DNA of 64,000 bases from positions 1,612,001-1,676,000 of the forward strand of contig QYRS01000004.1 in the NCBI GenBank assembly GCA_006503535.1, given 5' to 3'. The notes under the pieces were generated by a model, which saw nothing but the letters and a program-made list of their open reading frames with translations, was not told where the DNA came from and made no database searches. The translations under genes and the position numbers were made by a program. Every line of letters begins with the position of its first letter. Position 1 is the first letter of the stretch. The stretch is from Arthrinium phaeospermum (lineage: Eukaryota; Ascomycota; Sordariomycetes; Amphisphaeriales; Apiosporaceae). Shown here one piece after another: positions 1 to 10,416 of the stretch.

Positions 1-2543
1 TCACGGCGGAAGAGGTCGCGCTGGGCTTCCTGAACGTCGCCAACGAGGCCATGAGCCGGCCAATCCGGAACATCACCGAGGCGAGGGGCTTCGCGCCGGA
101 GCGGCACAACCTGGTCAGCTTTGGCGGCGCGGGCGGCCAGCACGCGTGTTCGATAGCAGACAAGCTGGGCGTGAAGAGGATCCTGATCCACAAGTGGTCT
201 TCCTTGCTCTCCGCATACGGCATTTCCCAGGCGGAGCTGCAGCACGAGTCTTACGAGCCGTACGCCGGCAAGTTCACCATGGAATCGCTCGGCCACATCC
301 GGGACCGGTTAAAGGGGCTGAAACAGCAGGTCTCGGCCGAGCTGCTGTCTCAGGGGGCAGAGTCGGACTCCATCACCTACGACGAGTCCCTGGTTCTCCG
401 GTACTTTGGTACGGATACAACCATCACGATATCCAAACCTGACGACGAGGACTACGGGGCTGCCTTTATAGCCCATCACCTACGCGAGTTCGCGTTCACC
501 CTGAACCGTAACATTGTCATTGACTCGATCAAGGTCAGGGGCACGGGATCGGCCGGTGCCGTCGTACGTGACGAGTCACCGTTCAAGGAATTGGCCGCGC
601 TGGCCGCGAACAGCAACAATGTCGTGCAAGCGGAAGAAACGCAGAGGGTCTACGTCAGCGGAGGCTGGCGGGATGTGGGCGTGTTCCGGCTCGAGAAGGT
701 CGTGAAAGGCTCGGTGTTGGAGGGGCCCGCACTGGTCATCGACAAGACTCAGACCATCTTCGTGGAGCCCGGCTTCAAGGGGTACATCTTATCGAGCCAC
801 GTCGTTCTGGAGAAGGCGCAGAGTGAATCGTCACCGATGGCCGGCAATACTGCCATCTCGGCGGACTCGATCAACCCCATCCAACTGTCCGTCTTCGCCC
901 ACCGGTTCATGTCCATCGCCGAGCAGATGGGCAACACCCTGCAGAGGACGTCGATCTCCACCAGCATCAAGGAGCGCCTCGACTTCTCCTGCGCCATCTT
1001 CTCCCCGGACGGCAAGCTCGTCGCCAACGCCCCCCACATCCCGATCCACCTGGGCTCCATGCAGTTCGCGATCCAGTACCAGCACCGGCTGTGGGAGGGC
1101 AAGCTGACACCCGGGGACGTGCTCCTGACGAACCACCCGCAGTGCGGCGGGACCCACCTGCCGGACCTGACGGTGGTCAGCCCCGTCTTCTTCGACGACC
1201 GGATCGTCTTCTACGTGGCCTCGCGCGGCCACCACACCGACATCGGCGGCAAGGGCATCACGTCCATGATGCCCGAGAGCAAGGAGCTGTGGGAGGAGGG
1301 CATCAACATCAAGTCGCTCAAGATCGTGAGCGGCGGCCGCTTCCTCGAGGACGACGTGCGCGCCGCCTTCGCCCGGGCCGGCGAGTTCCCCGGCTGCAGC
1401 GCCACGCGGCGCATCGCCGACAACCTGTCGGACCTGAAGGCGCAGATCTCGTCCAACCAGCGCGGCATCACGCTGCTGATGAAGCTGTGCGACGAGTTCG
1501 GCCTCTCCGTCGTCCACACCTACATGCACGGCATCCAGGCCAACGCCGAGGTGGCCGTGCGCGACTTCTTCAAGCGCGTGGCGCGGACGACGACGACGAC
1601 GACAGGACCCAACCCGGGGGCGCCCCTGGAGGCGACCGACTACTTCGACGACGGCACGCCGATCCGGGTGCGCATCACCCTCGACGCCGAGACGGGGTCC
1701 GCCGTCTACGACTTCGCCGGCACGGGCCCGCAGACGTGGGGCAACTACAACTGCCCCGTCAGCATCACGCACTCGGCCATCATCTACACGATCCGGTGCC
1801 TGGTGGACGCCGACATCCCGCTCAACGAGGGCTGCCTGGCCCCCGTCACGATCCGGATCCCCCCGGGCTCCATCCTGAACCCGACCCCCGCCGTCGCCGT
1901 CTGCGGCTCCACCCTCGCGAGCCAGCGCGTCGTCGACGCCATCCTGCGCGCCTTCGGCCGCTGCGCCGCCTCCCAGGGCTGCGCCAACAGCTTCGGCTGG
2001 GGCATGGGCGGCCGCGACCCCGCGGACCCCGCCCGCATCCTGCCCGGCTGGAACTACGGCGAGTCGCTCGGCGGCGGCGTCGGCGCGGGCCCCGGCTGGC
2101 ACGGCGAGTCGGCCACCAACGTCCACTCGACCAACACGCGCAACACGGACCCCGAGGTCATCGAGAAGCGCACCGCCGTCCTGGTGCGCCGCTACGGCGT
2201 GCGTCGGGGCAGCGGCGGCGTCGGTCGGTACCGTGGCGGCGACGGCGTCGTCCGCGAGATCGAGGCCCGCGTTCCGCTCAAGTTCAGCATCCTGAGCGAC
2301 CGCCGCGTCTACCGGCCCTACGGCATGGCGGGCGGCGGCCCCGGGCAGGTCGGGCGCAACTACGTGTACAAGTTCAACGACGAAGGGGGACTGGAGAAGA
2401 TCAACATCGGCGGCAAGGCGGTGGTGAGCCTGAATGTCGGCGAGATCATGCAGATCAATACCCCTGGAGGCGGCGGTTGGGGTACCCCTGACGACGATGT
2501 AAAAGCTGTTCAGCATGGCGAGGAGCAGGACCAGCTGAGTTGA
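1..2543 (+). CDS. 5-oxoprolinase (OPLAH-type), C-terminal part, 5' truncated by window
   Basis: ATP-dependent 5-oxoprolinase opens 5-oxoproline to glutamate in the cytosolic gamma-glutamyl (glutathione) cycle. The reading frame is open from base 3, upstream of the first ATG at 51, so the gene begins outside the window; 846 residues are visible. The first part is the end of the hydantoinase A-like domain (TAEEVALGFLNVANEAMSRPIR, then FGGAGGQHA). From about visible residue 289 the hydantoinase B-like domain starts (INPIQLSVFAHRFMSIAEQM) and carries LDFSCAIF, SRGHHTDIGG and the Gly-rich GGGGWGTP near the end, all characteristic of the family. No intron is needed in the visible part. Six consecutive Thr codons (1587-1604) form a small coding repeat. 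Full-length eukaryotic enzymes are about 1290 residues, so about a third is missing. The family call is firm; specificity for 5-oxoproline over hydantoins is inferred from the fused A+B architecture. Confidence 0.93.
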   Translation, partial: TAEEVALGFLNVANEAMSRPIRNITEARGFAPERHNLVSFGGAGGQHACSIADKLGVKRILIHKWSSLLSAYGISQAELQHESYEPYAGKFTMESLGHIRDRLKGLKQQVSAELLSQGAESDSITYDESLVLRYFGTDTTITISKPDDEDYGAAFIAHHLREFAFTLNRNIVIDSIKVRGTGSAGAVVRDESPFKELAALAANSNNVVQAEETQRVYVSGGWRDVGVFRLEKVVKGSVLEGPALVIDKTQTIFVEPGFKGYILSSHVVLEKAQSESSPMAGNTAISADSINPIQLSVFAHRFMSIAEQMGNTLQRTSISTSIKERLDFSCAIFSPDGKLVANAPHIPIHLGSMQFAIQYQHRLWEGKLTPGDVLLTNHPQCGGTHLPDLTVVSPVFFDDRIVFYVASRGHHTDIGGKGITSMMPESKELWEEGINIKSLKIVSGGRFLEDDVRAAFARAGEFPGCSATRRIADNLSDLKAQISSNQRGITLLMKLCDEFGLSVVHTYMHGIQANAEVAVRDFFKRVARTTTTTTGPNPGAPLEATDYFDDGTPIRVRITLDAETGSAVYDFAGTGPQTWGNYNCPVSITHSAIIYTIRCLVDADIPLNEGCLAPVTIRIPPGSILNPTPAVAVCGSTLASQRVVDAILRAFGRCAASQGCANSFGWGMGGRDPADPARILPGWNYGESLGGGVGAGPGWHGESATNVHSTNTRNTDPEVIEKRTAVLVRRYGVRRGSGGVGRYRGGDGVVREIEARVPLKFSILSDRRVYRPYGMAGGGPGQVGRNYVYKFNDEGGLEKINIGGKAVVSLNVGEIMQINTPGGGGWGTPDDDVKAVQHGEEQDQLS
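1587..1604 (+). repeat. coding ACG trinucleotide repeat (six Thr)
   Basis: Five ACG codons and one ACA lie in frame inside the 5-oxoprolinase HyuB-like domain, in a stretch that reads as a surface loop (RTTTTTTGPNPG). It is a possible slippage site but keeps frame here. Confidence 0.85.
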
Positions 2544-2720
2544 AGAAGGCTTGTATTAAATTAATATCATGATATCGATACAGTTGTAGGCATAGGTGCC
2601 CAAGCAATCAGACCACTCCATACAAGGTACTGTAGATACATAAGTAGTTATATTCTTTTTGCACAAAACAACACTTGGGCGAGCATTCTCTCAGTCCGGG
2701 CGCAAAGTAACCACCCTCAA

Positions 2721-4983
2721 TTACGGGCTGCCCTCCCCAAAGGCAGTAGTGTCATTCGAAAAATAAGTAGAGCAACGCGAACTCAGCGGCCTCACGTCGG
2801 GCTCCACCTCGCAGACCAGATGCGCAGCGCTCTTCTGGAGCTTGCCGGGCGAAGCTTGAAACAGCGTGAGCCTTTTCACGCGGATGGTTCCGCTCGAGGA
2901 AGACATCGACGACATAGTTGCCACCGAGTAGGCCGAGTCGGGGTAGGAACCGAGACCAGGGATGGGGCTTCTTCCGCCGCCCTCGTCCTCCTTCTCGTGT
3001 TTGTGCTCCGTTTGCATCATCGATGACGCCGGCGCCCAGTGTTCCATCATCCTCAAAGCCCACGACGTCGGCATCGTAGAGGCGACCTCCGGAATGGCCT
3101 TGCCGCTCATGAGCACGCGCCGCAGCGGGATCGAGTGGACAAAGATGCCCATCATCCACTCGTCAATCTTTCGTATCAGCGTCTGCGCACGCCGGGCCTC
3201 TTTCGCGCCCAGCGTGGGGTCGCGTGCCAGCCGGAAGGGCATGTTGATGGCTCTAGCGTGGAGACGGCCCATGGGGCTCGCGGCGGGCGACCGGTTGATC
3301 TCGGTCTGGAGGCACTCGAGCATCCTCGTGATGGCGCGGGGCCCCGCCTGTTTGAAGGTCTCGGCTCGGTCGTAAGCATGGTTCTGCACGCGCAGGGCGT
3401 CCAGGAGCGTGGCACAGTACACCGGAGACTTCTTGTCTTGCAGAGGCACCTGCCAGCACGAGTTGACCCGGTGCATCACCGATCGCATATTGCCCGTGCT
3501 TACTGAATGCCAGAGGGCGTCATGTGCCGAGGATCTGTAGGACTCGAGCGTCAACAAGTCCTCGTGGCCCATGATCGCCAGCTCTTCTTCCAGGCAGCCA
3601 ATCGTATAGCAAACACGGGAGTATTCGCGCCAGCCCAGTGTCCGGGCCGTTTCATCATCGTCTAGTTTGGCCAAGGCATTGCAGATTTCGGTCACGCAGG
3701 CGGACCGGTTCCAAGGATGGCCGGTCAGTTCTCCCTTTGGCACCCAATAGTAGTCAGAGCGCAGCATCAGACCTGATGCCTGCAAAATCCTGGATATCTC
3801 ATCGAGGAACCTAATCACGAAAACGGGATAGGAAAGTTGTGAGGTGTCGTCGGGTCTGGTGACGGGAACGTCCGAAGGCTTCGGGGCGGAACCCCAACGG
3901 CGGAAGAGCCCATCAATCCACGGCTTGCTGGACCCTTCCTTTGTAGACCCTCGGTTGAAGTCGTCAACCATCATCTTGTGGGAGACTGCCAGATGGTTCA
4001 TGAAATCGCCTCTGTTCTCAAAAGCAGCAGGGCCCTCGCAACTCCCGAAGGCATGACGCTTGACCAGATGTTGGCCTTGTCGGATAAAGCAATCGTCGTC
4101 CGTCCAGTAGAACTTGAAGCTGCAGAGTCTGCAGACGGAATATCCATCTGTGCCATGGTACTCGAAGACATCGTCGATGCCATTCAGCGCATCGCAACTC
4201 CAGTGACACACCTGGGGTGCGATAGGGTTCTGAGCCATATCTCGTAATGATTTTGGTTTCATATTGTTCGTACCAGGCCCGTAGCGTGGCATACTGGTCC
4301 TGCTGCTATAGGATAAGTCGCTCTTCCCGTCTTCTTTTCCCGCATTGTGAGAAGAACTCGAGTTCGGGCTCTCTGAACTAGACAGAATGTCTGATGCCTC
4401 GTTTGGTACAAAAGCGACCTCCTTTTCGAGCTGTTGTAATCTCTGTTCGAACTGGGCACACTTTTCGGCCGCGATTTCGTTATAAAATCTATGGCGGGTC
4501 AGAACATGAAACTGAAGAGTCTGGGAGTATGGCCAGGACATGCCTTCCAAGAAATGTAAGATGAAGCCATAAGACAGCCCGGTGAGCAGACAGCTTGGTG
4601 GCTAGTTCATCAAAAACTTCTCGATAGCCCGCGTACCGGATCCTCTTGAATAAGTCATTCCACTGGTTACCACACGATGGCTGCAATGCATCATCAACGA
4701 CCCAGTCCTTCATTTGGTTCAAAAAGTCTTGTAGGTCGGTTTCCAATCTTTTGAGCGACGTCTCCAGCCTGGGCTGCTCGGTCGCTGTATCATTTTTCTT
4801 GTTGAGTAGGTCGACGGTATCTTCTAGAATCTGTTCCAAGGACCGCAAGTCCTTGAGTACATCTGGCGCTGACGGAGGCTGGTATCTGATGCGTTTGAGG
4901 CGATCTCTCAAGATAATACTGGCTCTCAAAGAGTCGCAGGAGAGCCTTCGAATATTACTGACTGTTTTGGCCACAGCCCCCCT
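2721..4983 (-). CDS. fungal zinc-finger protein with STAND-like N-terminal helical region; 5' end unresolved
   Basis: Not recognised as a named gene. The long exon (4511-2721) encodes about 597 residues. A Cys/His region contains CHWSC, CRLC followed by HLVKRH, then NHLAVSH, as in fungal C2H2-domain proteins of unknown role that often accompany STAND-type N-terminal regions. A disordered Ser-rich tail follows. Upstream, another frame (4983-4576) encodes a helical region (about 130 residues) resembling the N-terminal domain of fungal STAND proteins. The frames join in phase 0 if a 64-bp intron at 4512-4575 is removed; its donor, GTCTTA, is poor, so a frameshift is the alternative. The upstream frame has no ATG: its only start-like codon is a GTG at 4972-4974, and an in-frame stop lies at 4984-4986. 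The true start must lie in an undetected 5' exon, or the gene is decaying. Function unknown. Confidence 0.6.
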
Positions 4984-6678
4984 TCACTTGATCCGTTGTC
5001 CATGGTTGATAGCGTATGGGTGGGCAGTGCGACATCTCAGGAACGTTCAAGAGGATTCGCCACGATGCGGACAGGGCGACTGCCTGGGCTACATATGGCA
5101 GAGGTGTCCGTCCCTCTGACGGAAAGCCTGGCCTCCAGGAACCCGTGTCCAGACGCGCCTCGAAGCATGGTTGCACAAGACAGGAGCTATCCGAAAGAAT
5201 AGACGGGCATCTATCAGACAATACCTGAAGCGGAGCGCCATCAAAGTCGTTAGTGGTTACATGGTGCACAGATCTTGGCCAACTTCTGCGACCAGTCGCC
5301 GAACCATACACCATGTGGACTATCGCCTCAGCCTCCAGCAGTTTACATCTGATGGAAATGCCACGGAGGTCGATCATAGCACGTAGATTCGATAGACGTG
5401 ATCTAGCTGCCCATGGTATCTTTGGGACCATGGTATGAGCCGGAAATTCTGGATATACCAGGAGACCCCATGACACAACACAACACTGTGCTTCATTGTT
5501 ATGATTGCTGCTCGATGAAGCTAACGTGCCGCATCAGAATTGGAGAGCTTCGAACTGCTAACTTGATACAGTTCGGCCACGAGATAAAACTCAAGTTCGC
5601 CAAAGTTTTTCCCTCTTTCTCAAAATGACATGATCGGTCCGTTCCGATGCCGTCCACTGGTAGATGGTTGGTGCCTTGCATTTGATCGTCAGCCTGTGCA
5701 AACATATGCTCGGTGAGTAGGAGGAGTCACACGGCCGAGTAACATTGAAGCCACAGTCAAAGGGGTCCACTTCAAACCACAGTTTCTCAGGCACAGTCGC
5801 CACTGCAATTCGCAACTGCCTTTGGTATTGGGTCGAATGCACTCAACGGTCGTGCCTGCTGACTCCAACGACATCGTTACGTTTGGCCGGCTTCTCGATG
5901 CGTGGAACCTGCCGAAACTCCATTCATCCTAGAGAATCACTTATCGCAATAGTTGCTACCTAGGACCTCGTCCCTTTGCGAGAACAAGCTTGATCAGTGG
6001 CGGGATCGTGCCACTACGTTCCCCAAGCAGGAATTGAGGACGTCGAACCTGTTAGCAATAAGCTTTGCCATCTGATGTACGAAACAACGGCGGTGAAACA
6101 TGCATGTCTGCCACAGGTGGCTATCAGTCTTCGTACTCGAGTAAAGCGGCAGAAACATCGTTTCGAACTCTAATCGCCTCGGATTCTAGCAGTCGTCTCG
6201 ATGTCCTGCTGATGAAGGGAAGAGTGCAAGTGCACATTTCACCAATGGTGTACGGGCGGGAGCCGACATTGCCGGATTGCGAGGCTCGTTCGTTATGAAG
6301 AAAGGGGGTATTTGTTCTGATTACAAACTGTACTGCTCATCCAAGCTCTAATAGATTAAAATCAGGCACGGATATATCCCGTAGCCTCCTGTCGTCAAAA
6401 TACGACCTAATGCTGCTGGCTGGCTACTCCTGAACCCATGTGACCCAACCGACGCCGGAGCTGATGCTGTAGTACAAGTAAAAAAGACAAAGACGAAGAG
6501 AAAAGGAGCAAAAAGAGGTAAAGAGTAAAAATGACAAAATAGAGGCAAACTGCAACCGAAAGAAAAGGTGTACAGTCATGTAGTAATTGCTCGTGAACGC
6601 AACAGCGACAAGGCCGGGGTATATCTTCCGAGAGTCTTTCCCATCCACAATTCGTTTCCAACATCTCGTAGCGGCCAT
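4984..6678. other. intergenic, no convincing gene
   Basis: Both strands carry only short overlapping open frames with no recognisable domain or plausible spliced extension. A minus-strand frame with an ATG at 5431 overlaps the 5' part of the zinc-finger gene in a different frame; it could hide a missing first exon but shows no motif. Nothing else seen. Confidence 0.6.
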
Positions 6679-9600
6679 TTATAGCCATAGCAGCCACCGC
6701 ACCACGCCGACGATACCGCTACCAACGCCCATGAAGATCCTGGCAATCGTGACAATGAACCACACGTACCACATGAGCCCGACCAGGGCCCATTCAACCA
6801 GGAGCCAACCGCCACGCCTCGCCCATCTGAAGCGCCGCCGCTTGCGTCGCATCAGATTGTCAATCACGTCGAGCACGTGTTTGACCTTGAGCCGCTGCCC
6901 ATCGTTGATGTCCCGAGAGCACTCGTCGGCATCGTCGGCAGCACGCCGCGTCATGTCAATCAATTCAGTAGCGATGCGCTGGTGCAGCGCGTCGGCACGC
7001 CCATGCAAACGTCGCACCTGGTTCTGCGCAAAGGAATGCATTTGCTTCTCGAGGGTGAAACTGGACGCCTCAACACCGGAGCTGAGGATTCGCGCACTGG
7101 TTGCATACAGGTCTCGCTGGCAGACGGCGAGGTTGGCCTGTTCTGCAGGAGTAAACCGTGACAGGTCATCCCACGATAAGCCAGCAGGCGTTTCTTGCAG
7201 CGTAGATAACGCACGCGGTTCTTCGAAGCGGCGTGCAATTTCCATAGCTTTAATGCCCGATGAGAGAACAAGAGCACGAATGCGGGCAGCTTCCCGCTTC
7301 GACAGTTGCGTTTTCCGCTGCAAGGCCGACGACTGATCGGAAATCGACCAGTGACGTGAGCCAGCCAAGGAGTCGCGCTGCATTCTCGAGAGTGCTGGCA
7401 CGCCCATGACAGCGTTATTGAGTTGGCCCGACGACTTTTGCACTCCGTCAACCATCTGAGCCCTTTTCCGTCCGTCAGATTCCGACTCGGACACGTCGGA
7501 AACAAAAGGATCGCTGTTGTTCAGCTGCGCCATCGGTGACGGTCCCGGCGAGGCGCTCACCACATCAATGCGTGGAGGTTTGAGTTTGTCGAATCGGGTT
7601 GAACGACGACTTGGGGGTGATGTGGCTACAGGGACGTCCAGTGCGCCGGCTTCAGAAGAAGCTGGCTTTTCCACGTCCGATGCGGGTTTGAAGGTAGGCA
7701 TCACATCCAGGTAGTTCTTCGCTTGTTTGTTCTCCTGGGGTAGGGCTGATTCCGTCTGCGAGCCAGTCCTTCCCTTGGAGAGCCCCTGCTCCGATTCGTC
7801 GCTAGATGTATCGGACGTTGAACCCTCGTCATCTTGGTCCTTCTTCCACAACATGTCCGAGACTTTCGATACACCACCGCGAATGATTCCATCAATCTTC
7901 GCACCCCCTTTGAAAATAGTTCGCAGTCCAATTTGATCATCACGTCCCAGCCTGAGACTGCCCATGGATTTGTGGGACTTGTGACTCTCGCCGGTATTGC
8001 GTGAAGTTATTTTCGGCGCTGGGCTGCGGGATCTCGACCTCCTCCCCATGTACCCAAGGCTCTCTGTAGAAAGAGAGAGAGTGGATGATGCAACTGGCTC
8101 AATGGGGCTATCAGAACCTTCCTCCTTGATGGTGCTTACCGGGTCAGCTCTGTCCTTTTCCCGTTCCCGTTCCCGTTCCCGACTCCGGTCACGGAACATG
8201 CTCTTCACTTTCGAAAAGGGGTTGCGCACGGGCGATGAAGGGCGGCTGCTTGGCGGCGATGGGTCCATTCCGATACCTGACATGAAGTTGTTGCGTCGTT
8301 TCACTGGCTTGAGGTCTGGCGATGGCGGCGCAGAACTATCCAAGTCCATCGAGAACCTTGAGCCGAAGCCAGGAACTTCCAGACTTTCGCGGAACGATCG
8401 TACTGGAGAGTTTGGCCTCACCGGAGCGCGCACAGTCTTCTCCGGGTCTCCCCTATCTTCTGTCCGCGAACCTAGATAGGCGTGGCTCTGTGCTGTAGGG
8501 TCAGAAGACCCGTCGGGCATCATATGAATTGGATGTATTTGTTTGCGACTGTCAGACTCCTCGTCAAGAGACCGTTTCCGGTCTTCCAGAGCCTCCCGCG
8601 CCATCATCTCGTTCATCTGTTTTTCTAGAATAGCCTTGCTATCAGCACTGACGGTCCCGCTCCGCCCTCGCCTTTTGCGATCAGTCTCGCTCTCAGACGT
8701 ATCGGAGAATGAGCTTCTTCGAAAATTGAGGAAGTCATGATGGCTATGCACAGAACTATTGTGCCGGTGATGCATGCCTCTGAGCTCATGAAGCTTATGT
8801 CTAGCTCTTTCGCGCGCACTTGTATGTGATAAGTCAGTGTCCGCCTTCGATATCGCGTTAGAGTCCGAAGGCTTTGGCTCAACCGAGACATCATCATGCC
8901 CATGTTCGTAGCTTTGGCGGGCGCGTATAGAACCCGCCGCAGTCTCTTCTTCCTGGTGCGATAATGGTTTCGATGAAGCGGGCGCTGGTGTGGGGAGTAT
9001 ACGAGCATAGTTTCGATCTTCAATCAGGAATTTGTTGTCGTCTTGTTCTAGCCAATTTACATCGGCAAGCATATCTGCTGGATCGATTATCCAGTCGATC
9101 CTAGGCCGCTTGGGTTTGGCGGAAGCTGAAACGGGCACAGGTATGCTCGACGGTGGCTGCTGAGAGCCTGGTGGCATTTGCGCACCTGGAAAAGGGGGTA
9201 TGGAAACGGGTCCTGGCATGAATGGGGAAGCAGCCGCACATCCAGCAGCTTGGTCTACCCAGTCTGTGACCTTGGACACATCGGAGAAGCCTTGAGCTTC
9301 GCCATCGATTGCTCTCCTCTCCCTTGCCCGAACCTTCCGGTTGCGTATGTACTGTAGTGGGTTGTAAGGCCGACCCAGTGGCCCATACGAGTTGGAGTTG
9401 AAGGGATTCTGGGGAGAAGTACTGGTTGTAGGAGAATTTGGCATACTAGACGTCGATGGACGACTGTTTTGTTGTACGCCTTGATCTAACGGGGGAATCA
9501 ACTGTAGAAGACGCCTATGCTGTGCCATGAGCTCAAAATGTTCTTTTGCTTTTTGAGCCCTGTTGAGTGTCGATGCGGAAAAATGATATGTGTAGTTGCC

Positions 9601-10416
9601 ATCAGGGTCAAACGTAGCCTGGTGCAGAGGGCTGTTGACACGGGGATTGGAGGTCGAGATATTTCGCAAAGGAGGATTCTTTTCAGGCTGTGGAGACAAG
9701 TTCCGAGAAGTTCGTCTTTGCTGTTGGAGATGTTGCTTCAACCCTCCGCCGCTGGGGCTATCAGGAACCGGCGCAAGACGTGGAGGCGCCGGGGTTGAGA
9801 CGTGTCTTCGTTGAGCCATCCTCCTCGACTCGCTGAGGTTCAGAGCCATATTAACGATCTGGGTTGAGTCCATATCGAGGGGAGCAGCGTTTGGCCTTGG
9901 GGATGGGATGCGAGAAGACGACATCGGGCGCGCATTCGGACTTGAACGACGCTCTTGGCGACGGCGGGACCCCGCGTATTCCCCCTCCATATCCTTCGTG
10001 TCGGCGCCCATGTCAAAAGTTGAAGAAGAGCCGGAATCGCTCCTGTCTGACGTAGCTCCTACAGGGCTCTTCCCTTTCCGCCGACTGTCCACAGGTATTT
10101 TGGATCTCCTGCGTGCCCCATCTTGACGTGGCAGGGTCTTTTCGCGGGGCCGGGCGGAACGGTCGCTTGTGACTGGATTCGGGAGAAGAAAGCCCCCTGA
10201 AGGCCGCGGCCGATACGATCGGCGCCTGTTCCGGGCATCGTCATTGGCGTCGGGGTCTATCACCGGCGGGGATGAGTCGTACAGGGCGCTGGCATCGGCG
10301 CTTGACTCGCCCGTTTCGTAGCTGCCATAGCTCTGTCTGGATCGGGATGTCGAGGATTTGGAGTGGCGCGGTGCGGTCTTGACACGGAAGTTGTGGCTCT
10401 CATTGTCGTCTGCCAT
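6679..10416 (-). CDS. large disordered protein with C-terminal membrane segment
   Basis: Single exon of 1245 residues starting MADDNESHNF. Most of it is low-complexity, rich in Ser, Arg and Pro, including an alternating Arg-Glu run around 8157-8185. Order appears in short islands: STQIVNMALNLSESRR (about residue 180), a helical segment FELMAQHRRLLQLIPPLDQ (about 290-310), NPLQYIRNRKVRARERRAID (about 350), RIDWIIDPADMLADVNWLEQ (about 445), an amphipathic TIFKGGAKIDGIIRGG (about 850), and a helical C-terminal third. The last 45 residues are hydrophobic and Trp-rich, ending WLLWL, after a very basic RRKRRRFRW stretch, so a C-terminal membrane anchor with cytosolic N-terminus is likely. The pattern is typical of conserved Pezizomycotina hypotheticals. 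Similarity to the yeast MTC4 family is only a guess and not asserted. Confidence 0.85.
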   Translation of the reverse strand: MADDNESHNFRVKTAPRHSKSSTSRSRQSYGSYETGESSADASALYDSSPPVIDPDANDDARNRRRSYRPRPSGGFLLPNPVTSDRSARPREKTLPRQDGARRRSKIPVDSRRKGKSPVGATSDRSDSGSSSTFDMGADTKDMEGEYAGSRRRQERRSSPNARPMSSSRIPSPRPNAAPLDMDSTQIVNMALNLSESRRMAQRRHVSTPAPPRLAPVPDSPSGGGLKQHLQQQRRTSRNLSPQPEKNPPLRNISTSNPRVNSPLHQATFDPDGNYTYHFSASTLNRAQKAKEHFELMAQHRRLLQLIPPLDQGVQQNSRPSTSSMPNSPTTSTSPQNPFNSNSYGPLGRPYNPLQYIRNRKVRARERRAIDGEAQGFSDVSKVTDWVDQAAGCAAASPFMPGPVSIPPFPGAQMPPGSQQPPSSIPVPVSASAKPKRPRIDWIIDPADMLADVNWLEQDDNKFLIEDRNYARILPTPAPASSKPLSHQEEETAAGSIRARQSYEHGHDDVSVEPKPSDSNAISKADTDLSHTSARERARHKLHELRGMHHRHNSSVHSHHDFLNFRRSSFSDTSESETDRKRRGRSGTVSADSKAILEKQMNEMMAREALEDRKRSLDEESDSRKQIHPIHMMPDGSSDPTAQSHAYLGSRTEDRGDPEKTVRAPVRPNSPVRSFRESLEVPGFGSRFSMDLDSSAPPSPDLKPVKRRNNFMSGIGMDPSPPSSRPSSPVRNPFSKVKSMFRDRSREREREREKDRADPVSTIKEEGSDSPIEPVASSTLSLSTESLGYMGRRSRSRSPAPKITSRNTGESHKSHKSMGSLRLGRDDQIGLRTIFKGGAKIDGIIRGGVSKVSDMLWKKDQDDEGSTSDTSSDESEQGLSKGRTGSQTESALPQENKQAKNYLDVMPTFKPASDVEKPASSEAGALDVPVATSPPSRRSTRFDKLKPPRIDVVSASPGPSPMAQLNNSDPFVSDVSESESDGRKRAQMVDGVQKSSGQLNNAVMGVPALSRMQRDSLAGSRHWSISDQSSALQRKTQLSKREAARIRALVLSSGIKAMEIARRFEEPRALSTLQETPAGLSWDDLSRFTPAEQANLAVCQRDLYATSARILSSGVEASSFTLEKQMHSFAQNQVRRLHGRADALHQRIATELIDMTRRAADDADECSRDINDGQRLKVKHVLDVIDNLMRRKRRRFRWARRGGWLLVEWALVGLMWYVWFIVTIARIFMGVGSGIVGVVRWLLWL

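Noticed and set aside
831..2516. 561-residue minus-strand open frame and a 466-residue plus-strand frame (1091-2491) inside 5-oxoprolinase
   Set aside because: Both are shadows of a GC-rich exon; composition is Arg/Ala/Asp/Pro-heavy without motifs, and the true frame has clear family signatures.
4955..5476. 173-residue minus-strand frame as a separate gene upstream of the zinc-finger protein
   Set aside because: Its 5'-most start is GTG, it shows no domain, and it overlaps the next gene's exon in another frame.
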